Origin: QKMZ01 sp012965515
GTDB lineage: Bacteria; Cyanobacteriota; Vampirovibrionia; Obscuribacterales; Obscuribacteraceae
Direction of reading: 5' to 3'
Assembly (NCBI GenBank): GCA_937879965.1
Contig: CALFMP010000037.1
Location: forward strand, 496,001 to 560,000
DNA length: 64,000 nt
Positions 44,897 through 53,732 of this stretch are shown here, piece by piece; positions within the stretch are counted from its first letter, which is position 1; each line of letters starts with the position of its first letter. Position numbers and translations under genes: made by a program. The notes beneath the pieces are model-generated. The model saw nothing but the letters and a program-made list of their open reading frames with translations. It searched no databases and was not told the DNA's origin.

Positions 44897-46891
44897 TCAA
44901 CGTTTCATGTGTATGCTCCGTTGTCCGTCCGAGAGAGATATGGTCAACCTGTCATTCCAGGGTCTACCGAAGATCGTGATGGTGCCTTTGACTTCTCCAT
45001 TAGGCGCTATGCTTGTGGAGTCAAATTCGGCTCGCATTGCTGCTTCTGAAAGCTTCTGATTGCCCTCTTGAACGGAGATGTCGTCGGGGCTGAAGCTGAA
45101 AGCATTGTCCGAGGTATTACGGATAGAAACGTTGAGCACGCTCTTGCGCGCGCTGATATTTTTGCCTTTGAGTTCAAAGGAGATGCCATCCGATGCTGCC
45201 GGAGCTTCTGCCTGTGCTGCGGCGCTGGGTGACTCACCTTTGGACGGAGCAGGCTCGAGGTCGCCTTGAGCAACTTCGGCTTTGCCGCCTTTCTTGGGCT
45301 TTGTTTCTTTGCTGGCTGTTTTGGTCTTGCTGTCTTTTGTTTTAGCGGCTGTCTTTTCTTGCTTGTCTTTCTTATCTTTCTTGCCTTCATCAGCTTTTGC
45401 AGCTTTGACAGGTTCAGGAGCCGGTTGCTCCTCCGCTTTTTTCTTGTTGAATCCAAACAGGCTTCCTACCGAGCCCAACACATTGAAACCGCCTTGAGGT
45501 GCGGCGTCTTGCACAGGCTGAGCTTGCGCCAGAGATTCGATGCTCGGCGAAATACCGGAAACTTTTTGAATAACCGCGCGTGCGGCTTGAGGACCAGCGA
45601 CGGCAGCTAGCTCCAGTTGTGCGGAGCGCATATCTTCTTTTGACGACTCGGCTTCGCTTTGCGCTTGCGAAAGATCGGCTGCGGCTCGTTGCTGTTCAGC
45701 ATGCGAATTGGCCACTTCCACTTCCTGCTTTCTTGCCGCTACGGTCTGTTGGGCAAGAGCAAATCGGTTATACGAATACAGGTAGCGGTAGTAACTCTGC
45801 ACCGTTTCGTTCTGAGCCTTCACGAGCGGCTGCTGAATTCTCTTGTCGACGAAAACCCGCTTGAAGACTGCATCGACTTGTCTCGGTCCGACGCTGAAAG
45901 AACCCTTTGTAGCTTCGCCCGGAAGACCAACATCAATGCGTCCCAAGGCGGCGGCGATATTAGGATCTTTCTGAGACCAGGCTCCCAACTGCGCTGTGGT
46001 GATTGCGCCTTTCCAGAGAACGCGCAAATCGTCCCTTTGTTTGTATGGTGAGCGAGCTTCCATACCGGTTGGCGTGATCGGCACGAAATTGGCGAATTTC
46101 TTTGCTTTCTCACGAGCGGCAGGATCTTCTTCGGACTCATCACGCGGACTGCGTTTTCCAGAACCGAATAGAGCCGGTCTCTGTGGTGCACCGTCGCCTT
46201 GCGGCGCGGCTTGCTGCGGGTAGGGAATGCCGTAAGGATTCATGTACGGGTTGGCATAAGGACTGGCGTACGGGTTCGCGTACGGATTGGCGTATGGGTT
46301 TCCATAAGGATTATTGGGATCGCCTTGCGGAGCACTTGCCACAGTCGTCTGCGCGGTTGTCGACAGTGTCACTGCCGGTGGTGGCGGGACGAGACCACCG
46401 CCCAGCGCGCCCGAGGGAGGCGCAGGCACTTGAGCTGATTGATAGGCTCCATAGCTGGCAGTCGCAGGCGTGGAAACAGGCGTGGATTGAGGAACCGCTC
46501 CGGAAGAACTGGGAGTATAGGCTCCCGAATCCGCTGACGTAATGCTCATACCGGCGCCGGCCGAGGCAACTTCTTCAGCCGGCGGAGCAATAGGTTCCAT
46601 AGAGACCTTGGGAAGAATTCTTCCCGACCCGTCGGTCTCGGCCATCTGCTGATTCATCTGCTGCTGGGCGAGAGCCGCCTGCTGCATCCTGTTTGCGTCT
46701 TCCTGACGAATGCGCTCCACCATCGTGGGATCTGCTTTCGGTCTTAAAGCATTGAGAATCCCTTGCCCTTGCACTTGCTCAATTCCTTGCGCAGAGGCGC
46801 CGCCGCTACCGGCTTCCTGCCTGGCACAGCCAGTCAGAGCCAGCGCCAGGGCAAACGCTGCGAATTTGGAAATTGTTGGAGTGTGTTGCAT
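44897..46891 (-). CDS. lipoprotein with NPYA repeats, coiled coil and C-terminal beta domain
   Basis: 664 residues. N-terminal lipoprotein signal with lipobox ALTGC. A disordered Pro/Ala region follows, then eight NPYx tetrapeptides (positions about 194-225), a conserved middle (VLWKGAITTAQLGAWSQKDP, VGLPGEATKGSFSVGPRQVD), a helical coiled-coil part (AEQQRAAADLSQAQSEAESS), a Lys/Ala-rich linker (about 490-540) and a C-terminal beta-sandwich-like domain of about 100 residues (ISFELKGKNISARK ... LTISLSDGQRSIHMKR). Position in the secretion arm suggests a VirB7- or VirB9-like outer-membrane role, but no family match is recognised. Confidence 0.75.
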   Translation of the reverse strand: MQHTPTISKFAAFALALALTGCARQEAGSGGASAQGIEQVQGQGILNALRPKADPTMVERIRQEDANRMQQAALAQQQMNQQMAETDGSGRILPKVSMEPIAPPAEEVASAGAGMSITSADSGAYTPSSSGAVPQSTPVSTPATASYGAYQSAQVPAPPSGALGGGLVPPPPAVTLSTTAQTTVASAPQGDPNNPYGNPYANPYANPYASPYANPYMNPYGIPYPQQAAPQGDGAPQRPALFGSGKRSPRDESEEDPAAREKAKKFANFVPITPTGMEARSPYKQRDDLRVLWKGAITTAQLGAWSQKDPNIAAALGRIDVGLPGEATKGSFSVGPRQVDAVFKRVFVDKRIQQPLVKAQNETVQSYYRYLYSYNRFALAQQTVAARKQEVEVANSHAEQQRAAADLSQAQSEAESSKEDMRSAQLELAAVAGPQAARAVIQKVSGISPSIESLAQAQPVQDAAPQGGFNVLGSVGSLFGFNKKKAEEQPAPEPVKAAKADEGKKDKKDKQEKTAAKTKDSKTKTASKETKPKKGGKAEVAQGDLEPAPSKGESPSAAAQAEAPAASDGISFELKGKNISARKSVLNVSIRNTSDNAFSFSPDDISVQEGNQKLSEAAMRAEFDSTSIAPNGEVKGTITIFGRPWNDRLTISLSDGQRSIHMKR
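46217..46312 (-). repeat. 12-bp tandem repeat encoding NPYA units
   Basis: Eight consecutive 12-base units in the lipoprotein gene, coding NPYG, NPYA, NPYA, NPYA-like SPYA, NPYM, NPYG and IPYP. Codon use drifts between units, but phase is kept. Copy number could vary between strains. Confidence 0.8.
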
Positions 46892-46929
46892 AAGGGGGTG
46901 GTGCGCTTTCGTTTCTACTTGGTGGTGTC

Positions 46930-47613
46930 TTAGTTTCTCTTCAACAGGCTACCTCTAACCGATGTATTGGTGCGTGAGCTGTCACCGACTCCGGCGCCTG
47001 AACCTGTGCCGTAGCCGCCGCTATACGACGATACTGCCGGTCCGGCGTAGTTGCCGTTGCTCGGTCCTCTCGACGGCGCCATGCCGCGAGCGGGTCCGGC
47101 TGAGGCTCCTTGAGATTTGGGCGGAGTCATCATTTTGCCCATCAAACGGTTGGTCGAGGTAGCATCTGCCAGCGGTCCTTTAGGACCCATGCCGCGGGCC
47201 GGAATATTGGAAGGACCAAAACCGGTCTTCGGCAAGCTGCCCATATTGGGCATCATGCCGTTGCTGGTTCTAGGTTGTACGGTTGGACCGCCCATTTGCA
47301 AGGGTCCGCCGTTCGGTCCGCCGCCGGGACCGCCGCCCTGCAATGCGCCGGCTCCACCACCGCCGCCACCGCCATAACCTTGCGGTCCGGGCGGCAATTC
47401 AATTTGTTGTTGAGCTTGCGGCGCTTCGCGGAAATCCTTGATGATCGGGCGTTCGTCCAGAATTTGCATCTGTCTGGGCGCGCTGTAGAAAGTGGTCTTG
47501 TCCAGCTTTCTTTGATCGATTTTGAAACCTTGTGCCATTGACGGTGCAGCGCAAACTGCCACTGAGGCACTGGCTGCCACTATCAAACTCATCGTCTTTA
47601 CTAACTTAGCCAT
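46930..47613 (-). CDS. exported Gly/Pro-rich protein
   Basis: 227 residues. Clear signal peptide (MSLIVAASASVAVCAAPSMA, cleavage near MAQG). The mature part starts with FKIDQRKLDKTTFYSAPRQM and IIKDFREAPQAQQQIEL, then is low-complexity Gly/Pro/Met/Asn sequence to the end (RGSLLKRN). Lies between the lipoprotein gene and a similar exported protein, with 38 and 67 base gaps. Function unknown, possibly a structural or pilus-like extracellular component of the locus (speculative). Confidence 0.68.
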   Translation of the reverse strand: MAKLVKTMSLIVAASASVAVCAAPSMAQGFKIDQRKLDKTTFYSAPRQMQILDERPIIKDFREAPQAQQQIELPPGPQGYGGGGGGGAGALQGGGPGGGPNGGPLQMGGPTVQPRTSNGMMPNMGSLPKTGFGPSNIPARGMGPKGPLADATSTNRLMGKMMTPPKSQGASAGPARGMAPSRGPSNGNYAGPAVSSYSGGYGTGSGAGVGDSSRTNTSVRGSLLKRN

Positions 47614-47680
47614 TTTGAGAACTCCTTCCCCCGAGCCATTGGTCGTCCGGCCGTCCGGCGACCGATTAGTAGCTGAAAAA

Positions 47681-48562
47681 CTAGAACAAACTCACTCCTG
47701 TAAATCGACGGGTTGCCGAGTTGATCGGCGACACCACTCTTCGACCCACCTGCTTCATTTTTCGACCGACCTTGCTTGGACGTTTTGCCGAGCTGCCCGA
47801 GAAATCGTCTTCAGGAAGCGAAAGGTCTTGCGTTGTCGATTGATTGATCACTACAGGCTGCGGAGCTTCCGGTGCTACCGTGCCATCTTCGCGATCGTTC
47901 AATTTGGGTTCTTTGCCCAGAGACTTGAGCGCACCGGCCGGGCTCGGCGGTCCGCCCAAGCCAGGCACACCACCACCACCGGCACCGCCAGTCATGATTT
48001 GATCAGATACTTGCTTGTGCGGAGGAGTAACCTCATTGCACTTGTAGTATCCGGACTTGTGATTCTTCGGAATGAAAGCACCGGGCTCAAAGTGCCCGTA
48101 GCCTTGCTTCTTAGAGAGCATGCGAGGCGGACCGTCGTCTGCTCCGCCGCCGGAGCCGAGTGCCGGTCCGTTCCAGGAGCCACCGCCGCCTCCACCGCCG
48201 CCAGCACCGCCCCAGCTACCCATAGCGATGGGCAATTCCAATCTTTCCGGCAAAACGGGAAAGCCCGCAGGCGGCACAGGCTCGTCTGCGGCGATTGGTT
48301 CTATGGAGGGGTCTGGCTTGCGAGGCTTGGGTTTGGGCCGGTACATGTATCCTCCGCCCCCTCCGCCGCTGGTCGCAAAGCGCGTTACTGGCGGTGGCGG
48401 TGGTGGATGCCGCTCTTGTTGTGCGGCCCTGTCGTATTGGTTATCGCCCGGCTTGTGGACGTATTTGCCCATATTCGTCTGCGGAAGCTGAGCGTAAGCC
48501 ACTGGGACAGTCAGTCCCAGAGCTATCAGTGCTGCCAATAGTGGCGCAGGCTTTGTCATCAC
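47681..48562 (-). CDS. exported Gly/Pro-rich protein
   Basis: 293 residues. Signal peptide (LLAALIALGLTVPVAYAQ). The mature protein has Pro- and Gly-runs (PPPPPPVTRF, GGGGGGYMYRPKPKPRKP) and a moderately conserved-looking middle (MLSKKQGYGHFEPGAFIPKN) followed by a basic tail (RKMKQVGRRVV). The start is GTG 48562 with GGGAGGG 7 bases upstream, or the ATG three bases later. First gene of the minus arm, divergent from the TPR gene at 49122. Function unknown. Confidence 0.68.
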   Translation of the reverse strand: MMTKPAPLLAALIALGLTVPVAYAQLPQTNMGKYVHKPGDNQYDRAAQQERHPPPPPPVTRFATSGGGGGGYMYRPKPKPRKPDPSIEPIAADEPVPPAGFPVLPERLELPIAMGSWGGAGGGGGGGGSWNGPALGSGGGADDGPPRMLSKKQGYGHFEPGAFIPKNHKSGYYKCNEVTPPHKQVSDQIMTGGAGGGGVPGLGGPPSPAGALKSLGKEPKLNDREDGTVAPEAPQPVVINQSTTQDLSLPEDDFSGSSAKRPSKVGRKMKQVGRRVVSPINSATRRFTGVSLF

Positions 48563-49121
48563 TAAATATCCCTCCCAAGGGAGATATCTATCTCGGGCTC
48601 TGCGAGCCCTTACCTGAACACATGCCTCTTTTGCCTAGTAAGAAAACGCCAAATAACAAATAAAGAAGAGATTCCAGAAATATCTAGAGGCTATATATGT
48701 GATTTCAGTCTAACAGAATAAACGCGAATTAATCTCCCTTGCTAGAAATGGGGCGAAATTGGGCAAAAATGCCTGCGAAATGACTAATTTTTAATTGTTT
48801 GGGGCACCATTGTCAATAACAATCTTCGCTCTGAGCAGCGAAAGTGTTGTCTAGACAACACTTTTTCCCACCTCAGGGAAAAGCCTCTTGCCAACCAAAA
48901 AAATTGGTGCCAAATATACAACCATCGCTAAAATGAAATCCAGGTAATAATGCGCTCTTGTTAGGGCGCGCCGGGAGTTCCAAAATAACAATCAAGAATT
49001 GACTTAGTAACTGCTTACCAGCTCGCATTTTGAAAACGCCAGTTCCGGCAAGGAAAAAACATCCTGAAGGGATGTAGCCACAAATTATCATCAACTTTTG
49101 AATTTCGCATCAACTAAAGAC
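48563..49121. other. divergent intergenic region of the secretion-like locus
   Basis: 559 bases between the two arms with no convincing protein-coding frame. It holds CTCCC-AA-GGGAG (about 48572-48583) and GGGCTC-TGC-GAGCCC (about 48596-48610), two hairpins in the leader of the minus arm, the 24-bp palindrome at 48841-48864, and AT-rich stretches (48650-48830). The divergent promoters of the locus, and possibly a small RNA, should lie here. Confidence 0.55.
48841..48864. promoter_or_regulatory. 24-bp perfect palindrome
   Basis: Perfect dyad centred on CTAG with 12-base arms (core GTGTTGTCTAGACAACAC). It is followed by TTTTTCCC on the plus strand. It could be a repressor operator controlling the divergent secretion arms, or, as RNA, a hairpin with a CTAG loop and a U-tract terminating a small transcript. 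Sequence does not decide. Confidence 0.6.
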
Positions 49122-51032
49122 ATGTCCTTTTATATTCGTTCATTGAATTTCCATTCATCCCCGATACAAACACGTGAAACTGTGAGCCCGAGCCGTTCCA
49201 AGCAAGTGCTCGTGGCAATCGTATCTTTGTCTCTGCCGCTTTCCTTTATATGCAATTTTGGTTTGTGCCAAGACAATGCCGAAGCTAAAGGCGCTCGCCG
49301 TGCGGCTCCATCCGGCGGCGGCGGTGGCGGTGGCGGCATAATGCTTTCGACGCCGAATCCGACCAACCCGCTCGAGCACAACAACCGCGCCGTCGAGCTG
49401 GGCAGCAAAGGATTGTGGGCAGATGCCATTCGCGAACATGAAATCGCGCTGGAAGGTGATCCTTATAACGAACAATTCAAAATCAACTTATCCGGTGCCT
49501 GCCTTCGTTACGGAGATATGCTCGCATCCAAGAAGAAATACTATGAAGCGATGGTGCAGTATAGAAAGGCTCTATTTGCCGATCCATCAAATGCTGTCGC
49601 CGACAGAAATCTTGATGAGTGCTTGCGAGCATCCGGCAAAAACGCCGACGATCCCAATGTTCGCCACCAGATTGCAGAAACCGCCGAGACGGAAGGTCGC
49701 TTCAGAACAGCACAGGTCGAATATAGAAAAGTATGCCGAATGACTGATGACGGCACGAGTCACGCCGACCTTGCCCGTTCACTCTTAAAAGATGGACAAG
49801 ACGTAGCTGCCTTTGAAGAGTTGAAAATCGCAGTCAACAAGCCATGGAAAGATAAGATAGAACAAGCGAAATGCCATTCGATGTTGGGTGATACTCTTTG
49901 GCGTTACGCCAAAGTTGCCCGTGACAGGGGAGACCGGCAGACCGGTTTGAAGCGGCTTCAGAACGCCGCCGTCTCCTATCGTCGAGCGGTAACTTTGAAC
50001 CCGGCTTATTCGGATGCCATACAAGGATTAAAAGAAGTCGCTCGCGAAGCAGTATCCATCAATGGTTCATTCGACAACCACTTGATGTTGGCAGGTGCTT
50101 ATCAATTATCCGGTGACTTTGAACATGCGAAAATGGAGTTCGAAGAATGCTGGAAGAAAAACCCTAATTCGCCACAACTGGCCAAGGCTAGACGTTCTTA
50201 CTACGTGGCTGCGGTAATGAACCCGACCACACCACCAGCGGTGCTCTCCGGTGTTCTCTCCAAAGTAGAAGATGCACTCCGGCAAAACAATCAGGACCCC
50301 GAGCTGCTCTTCGTTTATGGTCGTGGCAAAGAACAACAAGGCGACCGAACCACCTCGCTTAAGGCGTATCAAGCGGCCGCTTCCATCAATCCACATGTCC
50401 ATCCCGACCTGCTTCAAGGCATCAGCCGCTTAGGTGGCGGACCGGCGCCGGCAGCGCCGGGAGCAGGTACTCCGGCAACCGCTGGAAAACCCGGCGCCCC
50501 CGCTGGTGGTGGCACAGCTGCCGCGGCTGGTGTTCCTGGCGGTGCCGGTGTTTCGGCTGCTGCGGCGCCGGCGGAAAAGATTTTTGACCCAAGACGCCTG
50601 GCTGCGGTCGAATCAAAAATGGCTGCAGGAGACAGTGACGGAGCGAAGAAAGAAACTGATGCACTAATCGAGAAAGATCCCAAAGACGGAAGAGCTTGGT
50701 TTTACCTCGGACGAATCAACGAAAAGAAAGGCAGTCTGGACGAAGCCTCTGTGGCTTACCGCATGGCGTTCAATCTAAAAGAACCAGAAGCCAAAGATGC
50801 GATGAACCAAGTGGATCTTTCGCGCATTCAGCCGTTTAAGGCAGAAGCCGAAAAACAGGAAGCGGCAGGCAATTGGGTGGGAGCTTCCTCCAGTTGGAAG
50901 GAAGCCACTACCGTGGCTCCGCATCTGGTGATGCCGCTGAAAAAACTGATAGAGTCCATGCAAAAAATGGGAGCCGATCCCAAGGATATTGCCAAGGCGA
51001 TGAAAAAATTGAAAGACTTAGAAAAGGAATAG
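49122..51032 (+). CDS. exported TPR protein of the secretion-like locus
   Basis: About 636 residues. An N-terminal signal sequence lies near residues 25-50 (VLVAIVSLSLPLSFICNFGL), followed by a Gly run (SGGGGGGGG) and about ten TPR units (NNRAVELGSKGLWADAI, MVQYRKALFADPSNAVADRN, SYRRAVTLNPAYSDAI). A Pro/Ala/Gly linker at about 445-485 splits these from a C-terminal TPR pair (WFYLGRINEKKGSLDEASVA). Start uncertain: the frame goes to TTG 49098, the ATG at 49122 is preferred, neither has a clear ribosome-binding site. First gene of the plus arm, 20 bases before another TPR gene. Confidence 0.8.
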   Translation: MSFYIRSLNFHSSPIQTRETVSPSRSKQVLVAIVSLSLPLSFICNFGLCQDNAEAKGARRAAPSGGGGGGGGIMLSTPNPTNPLEHNNRAVELGSKGLWADAIREHEIALEGDPYNEQFKINLSGACLRYGDMLASKKKYYEAMVQYRKALFADPSNAVADRNLDECLRASGKNADDPNVRHQIAETAETEGRFRTAQVEYRKVCRMTDDGTSHADLARSLLKDGQDVAAFEELKIAVNKPWKDKIEQAKCHSMLGDTLWRYAKVARDRGDRQTGLKRLQNAAVSYRRAVTLNPAYSDAIQGLKEVAREAVSINGSFDNHLMLAGAYQLSGDFEHAKMEFEECWKKNPNSPQLAKARRSYYVAAVMNPTTPPAVLSGVLSKVEDALRQNNQDPELLFVYGRGKEQQGDRTTSLKAYQAAASINPHVHPDLLQGISRLGGGPAPAAPGAGTPATAGKPGAPAGGGTAAAAGVPGGAGVSAAAAPAEKIFDPRRLAAVESKMAAGDSDGAKKETDALIEKDPKDGRAWFYLGRINEKKGSLDEASVAYRMAFNLKEPEAKDAMNQVDLSRIQPFKAEAEKQEAAGNWVGASSSWKEATTVAPHLVMPLKKLIESMQKMGADPKDIAKAMKKLKDLEKE

Positions 51033-51052
51033 AGTAAGAGAATTCAACTTAA

Positions 51053-52807
51053 ATGATCTCCAAAAGGCAACCCTCCATTTTCAAAACTTCCGTGACCGCC
51101 AGTCTCCTGGCTGTTTCTCTATGCCTGTCCCTTTCAGCCTGCTATCCGTCATTTGCAGAAGAAAAGTCTATTGCCGATGCCGACGAACTTCTCCTGCAAG
51201 GGAAATATGAAGCAGCGGAAGAATCTTATCGCGCGCTCTGTAAAAGCGACCAATCAGGTGACGCGCATGCCGGGCTGGCTGTGGCTTTAGCAAAACAGAA
51301 CTGGCCGCCCAAGATCATTGAAGCGGAAAAACTTCTTCGCGCCGCCAAAGACAAATACTCCGATAACATCAATTTGATGGCGGCTGCCGGTTTCGTTTCG
51401 TACGTGCACTCGCGCCAGGTTGCATCTCCAGCTAAACGGGATGCTTACCTGGAAGCATCGGAAGCGCTGTGCAAACGGGCCATCAAAGCCAATCCGGAAA
51501 CGGTCATCGCCCATCAAACTTTAGGACTTGTGAAACTTGCCCAAGACGATGCCGAAGGTGCAGTCGAGCCGCTCAAGAAATCGGCTGAGATGAATCCCAA
51601 CAATACCAATAAAACGCTGTGGGCTCATGCGCTTCTTCGCCTGGATCCAAGGGATAAAGATGCAGAACAGTTAGTTTCCGAAGTTTTGGCTGACGACAAA
51701 AAGTTCTACCCGGCTCATTTGGAAAAGGCTCGAATACTGCTTGCTCAAGGCAAGAACGAAGACGCTTTCATGCAGTTGCGCAACATTCCAAGGTCTGAGC
51801 GCAATGCCGAATGGAGTCTTGTTGAAGGCGACATTTATCGACGACAGGGCGACGGACCGGCCGCGCTTGCGTCGTGGAAAGAGGCTATTCGACAGGATCC
51901 GCACCTGCCCGATCCATATCAGCATATGGGCGAATATTATGCATTGCGTGGTGACGGTGAATTTGCAATTGCAGAAATGCACAATGCTCTGGAAATTCTG
52001 CCCAATGATATGCAACTGAGAAACGCGCTTGCCGAGCTGGCTTTGCGCCAGGACAAATTGGATGTTGCCGAAACCGAGTATCGCACCATTCTTTCATCGG
52101 AACCGGATGATCCGCGTGCTTTGCTTGGACTGGCTCGTGTTTACCATCGCAAAGCTCGCCGTGAGGGGCAGTATCCTCCGGCCATGCAAGAGCTGATGGA
52201 AAAACTGCAGAACATTGTCAGCGAGCAATCGGTCAAAGCACAAGTGATCAAGCCCGGCGCCAAGAATCTGCAAGAAAGCATTCAGTTGAACGAAGCAGAG
52301 AAAGCTTTGACCCAGAAGCGTTTTCGCGAAGGACGCGAAATATTCTCGCAAGTCATCAACACTCACAGAGACGACGCCTACGATTTGCTCACCATTGGCG
52401 AACTGGCTCTAAACGATGGCGACTTGCGTTCTGCCGAAACGGCATACACTTATGCCAAAGAAATCTCGGAAGTGACCAGCCGAGCGGAGCAAGGTATTAG
52501 CAAGATTCAAAGCCAGCGCAATGAGGCGGCGCGACAGACAAAACTTGGAGATGCAACCTGGAAGATTCCAGAGGTGGCAATAGATCATTACAATCAAGCA
52601 CTCATTCATGACCCGCAGCACCCCGCCGCTTATTACGGACTGTTTTCGCTTTTCACCAAGACAGAGCGTGAAGATTCCGATAAAGCAATTGATTATGCGA
52701 CGGCATTTCTGGAGGCAGCCGATGATGCCAATCCCTTGCGAAAGGAAGTCGAGGCAAATCTGGCTAAACTTAAGAAACAGCCCAAAAAAGGGAAATCGAC
52801 AAAATAG
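51053..52807 (+). CDS. exported TPR protein of the secretion-like locus
   Basis: 584 residues, with a signal peptide (FKTSVTASLLAVSLCLSLSA, possible lipoprotein Cys in LSLSAC) and TPR units through most of the mature protein (LLLQGKYEAAEESYRALCK, AHQTLGLVKLAQDDAEGAVE, DPYQHMGEYYALRGDGEFA, DVAETEYRTILSSEPDDPRA). A Lys-rich end closes it (KKQPKKGKSTK). Twenty bases after the preceding TPR gene, probably cotranscribed with it and with the two small membrane proteins downstream. Confidence 0.85.
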   Translation: MISKRQPSIFKTSVTASLLAVSLCLSLSACYPSFAEEKSIADADELLLQGKYEAAEESYRALCKSDQSGDAHAGLAVALAKQNWPPKIIEAEKLLRAAKDKYSDNINLMAAAGFVSYVHSRQVASPAKRDAYLEASEALCKRAIKANPETVIAHQTLGLVKLAQDDAEGAVEPLKKSAEMNPNNTNKTLWAHALLRLDPRDKDAEQLVSEVLADDKKFYPAHLEKARILLAQGKNEDAFMQLRNIPRSERNAEWSLVEGDIYRRQGDGPAALASWKEAIRQDPHLPDPYQHMGEYYALRGDGEFAIAEMHNALEILPNDMQLRNALAELALRQDKLDVAETEYRTILSSEPDDPRALLGLARVYHRKARREGQYPPAMQELMEKLQNIVSEQSVKAQVIKPGAKNLQESIQLNEAEKALTQKRFREGREIFSQVINTHRDDAYDLLTIGELALNDGDLRSAETAYTYAKEISEVTSRAEQGISKIQSQRNEAARQTKLGDATWKIPEVAIDHYNQALIHDPQHPAAYYGLFSLFTKTEREDSDKAIDYATAFLEAADDANPLRKEVEANLAKLKKQPKKGKSTK

Positions 52808-52882
52808 CTGACTTTTGGGAAAGAGAGTGTTAGAAGAACTCATAATAGACTGTCAAATGATAGGAGAAGCAAGGAGTAGCTG

Positions 52883-53326
52883 ATGAGCGTTAAACAGTTC
52901 AAGGGCGGCCAAGGAAATTTTGAGGGAGGCGGCGGCGACGACAATTGGCCGCCGGCTGAAAGACCCTCATCGCGCCGTCCTATGGACGGAAATAAGCCGC
53001 GCAGCATCCATGAAACTCAAGCGTGGAAAGACTCCAAGGGCGGTCTGCAAAAAATCTGGCGTAACTATTTGAATCTTCTGGGGCGGACCTTCCAACAATT
53101 GTCGCGCTCTGAGCAGGAACGTTATATAGAACGCTTCTCGATCACCATTGCCGTGGGTGCCGCTTGCGTTATGTCCAGTTTCTTCTACTGGTTTTTGCCG
53201 CCTCTAGTTCGCGTTTTGGTAGTGCCGGTTTTCATAGGTGCGGCCTGGTGGGCGGGCGCCAAGTTGATCGCACCGCAAGTTATCGACCGATTTGCCCAGT
53301 ATTTGAAAGCGGAAGAGCAATATTGA
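52883..53326 (+). CDS. small membrane protein of the secretion-like locus
   Basis: 147 residues. A Gly/Pro/Arg-rich cytoplasmic start (about 1-45), an amphipathic helix (LQKIWRNYLNLLGRTFQQL), then two membrane helices (ITIAVGAACVMSSFFYWFL and VRVLVVPVFIGAAWWAGA). AAGGAG lies 6 bases before the ATG. Its stop overlaps the start of the next small gene. No family recognised. Confidence 0.75.
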   Translation: MSVKQFKGGQGNFEGGGGDDNWPPAERPSSRRPMDGNKPRSIHETQAWKDSKGGLQKIWRNYLNLLGRTFQQLSRSEQERYIERFSITIAVGAACVMSSFFYWFLPPLVRVLVVPVFIGAAWWAGAKLIAPQVIDRFAQYLKAEEQY

Positions 53327-53637
53327 GCGAAGAGAAAGGCAACAGTAAGCTGGTCAAAATTGGGGGAGCCCTGATTATTTTGGCCGCTTTTGGCATTATG
53401 CTGCCGGCTGTTTTCCAATACGTGGCGGGCATCGGCCGGATGGTGATACTGATTGTGGTGGCACTAGGAATGGCCTATCTGCTGAACATGATGATGGCCA
53501 GGCAAGCCTTAGAGAGAGTCAGGCGGGCCAAAGCCGCAGCCTCAAGTGCTGGCGGCAGTGCCAATTCCGATGCGTCATCTGTTGCCTCCGAGGGAAACGG
53601 AAACGGCGCCGGAGGAAAGCGCGAAACAACGGAATAA
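53323..53637 (+). CDS. small membrane protein, overlapping start
   Basis: 104 residues from a TTG at 53323 that overlaps the previous stop (TTGA), with GGAAGAG just upstream. The frame can be opened further upstream, but that part is out of phase with the preceding gene and is a shadow. Two membrane helices (GGALIILAAFGIMLPAVFQ, VILIVVALGMAYLLNMMM), then a Ser/Ala/Gly-rich charged tail. Translationally coupled partner of the previous gene. Confidence 0.72.
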   Translation: MSEEKGNSKLVKIGGALIILAAFGIMLPAVFQYVAGIGRMVILIVVALGMAYLLNMMMARQALERVRRAKAAASSAGGSANSDASSVASEGNGNGAGGKRETTE

Positions 53638-53732
53638 GCGCAAAGGGCAGAACCGCAGCTAAGACGCTCAAGGCTGATCTACACTTAATTACATTGATAC
53701 GAGAATAAAATGCCTTATCGAGGGCTTTCGAG

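Noticed and set aside
46217..46312. CRISPR array
   Set aside because: The 12-bp units are in-frame codon repeats of the lipoprotein gene with no spacers.
47522..48541. 339-codon plus-strand frame
   Set aside because: Antisense to two exported Gly/Pro-rich proteins with clear signal peptides. Gly- and Pro-rich codons leave the opposite strand free of stops.
48563..49097. Transfer RNA or small protein gene in the divergent gap
   Set aside because: No cloverleaf and no frame with ribosome-binding site and normal composition. The 48873-49094 minus frame is poor.
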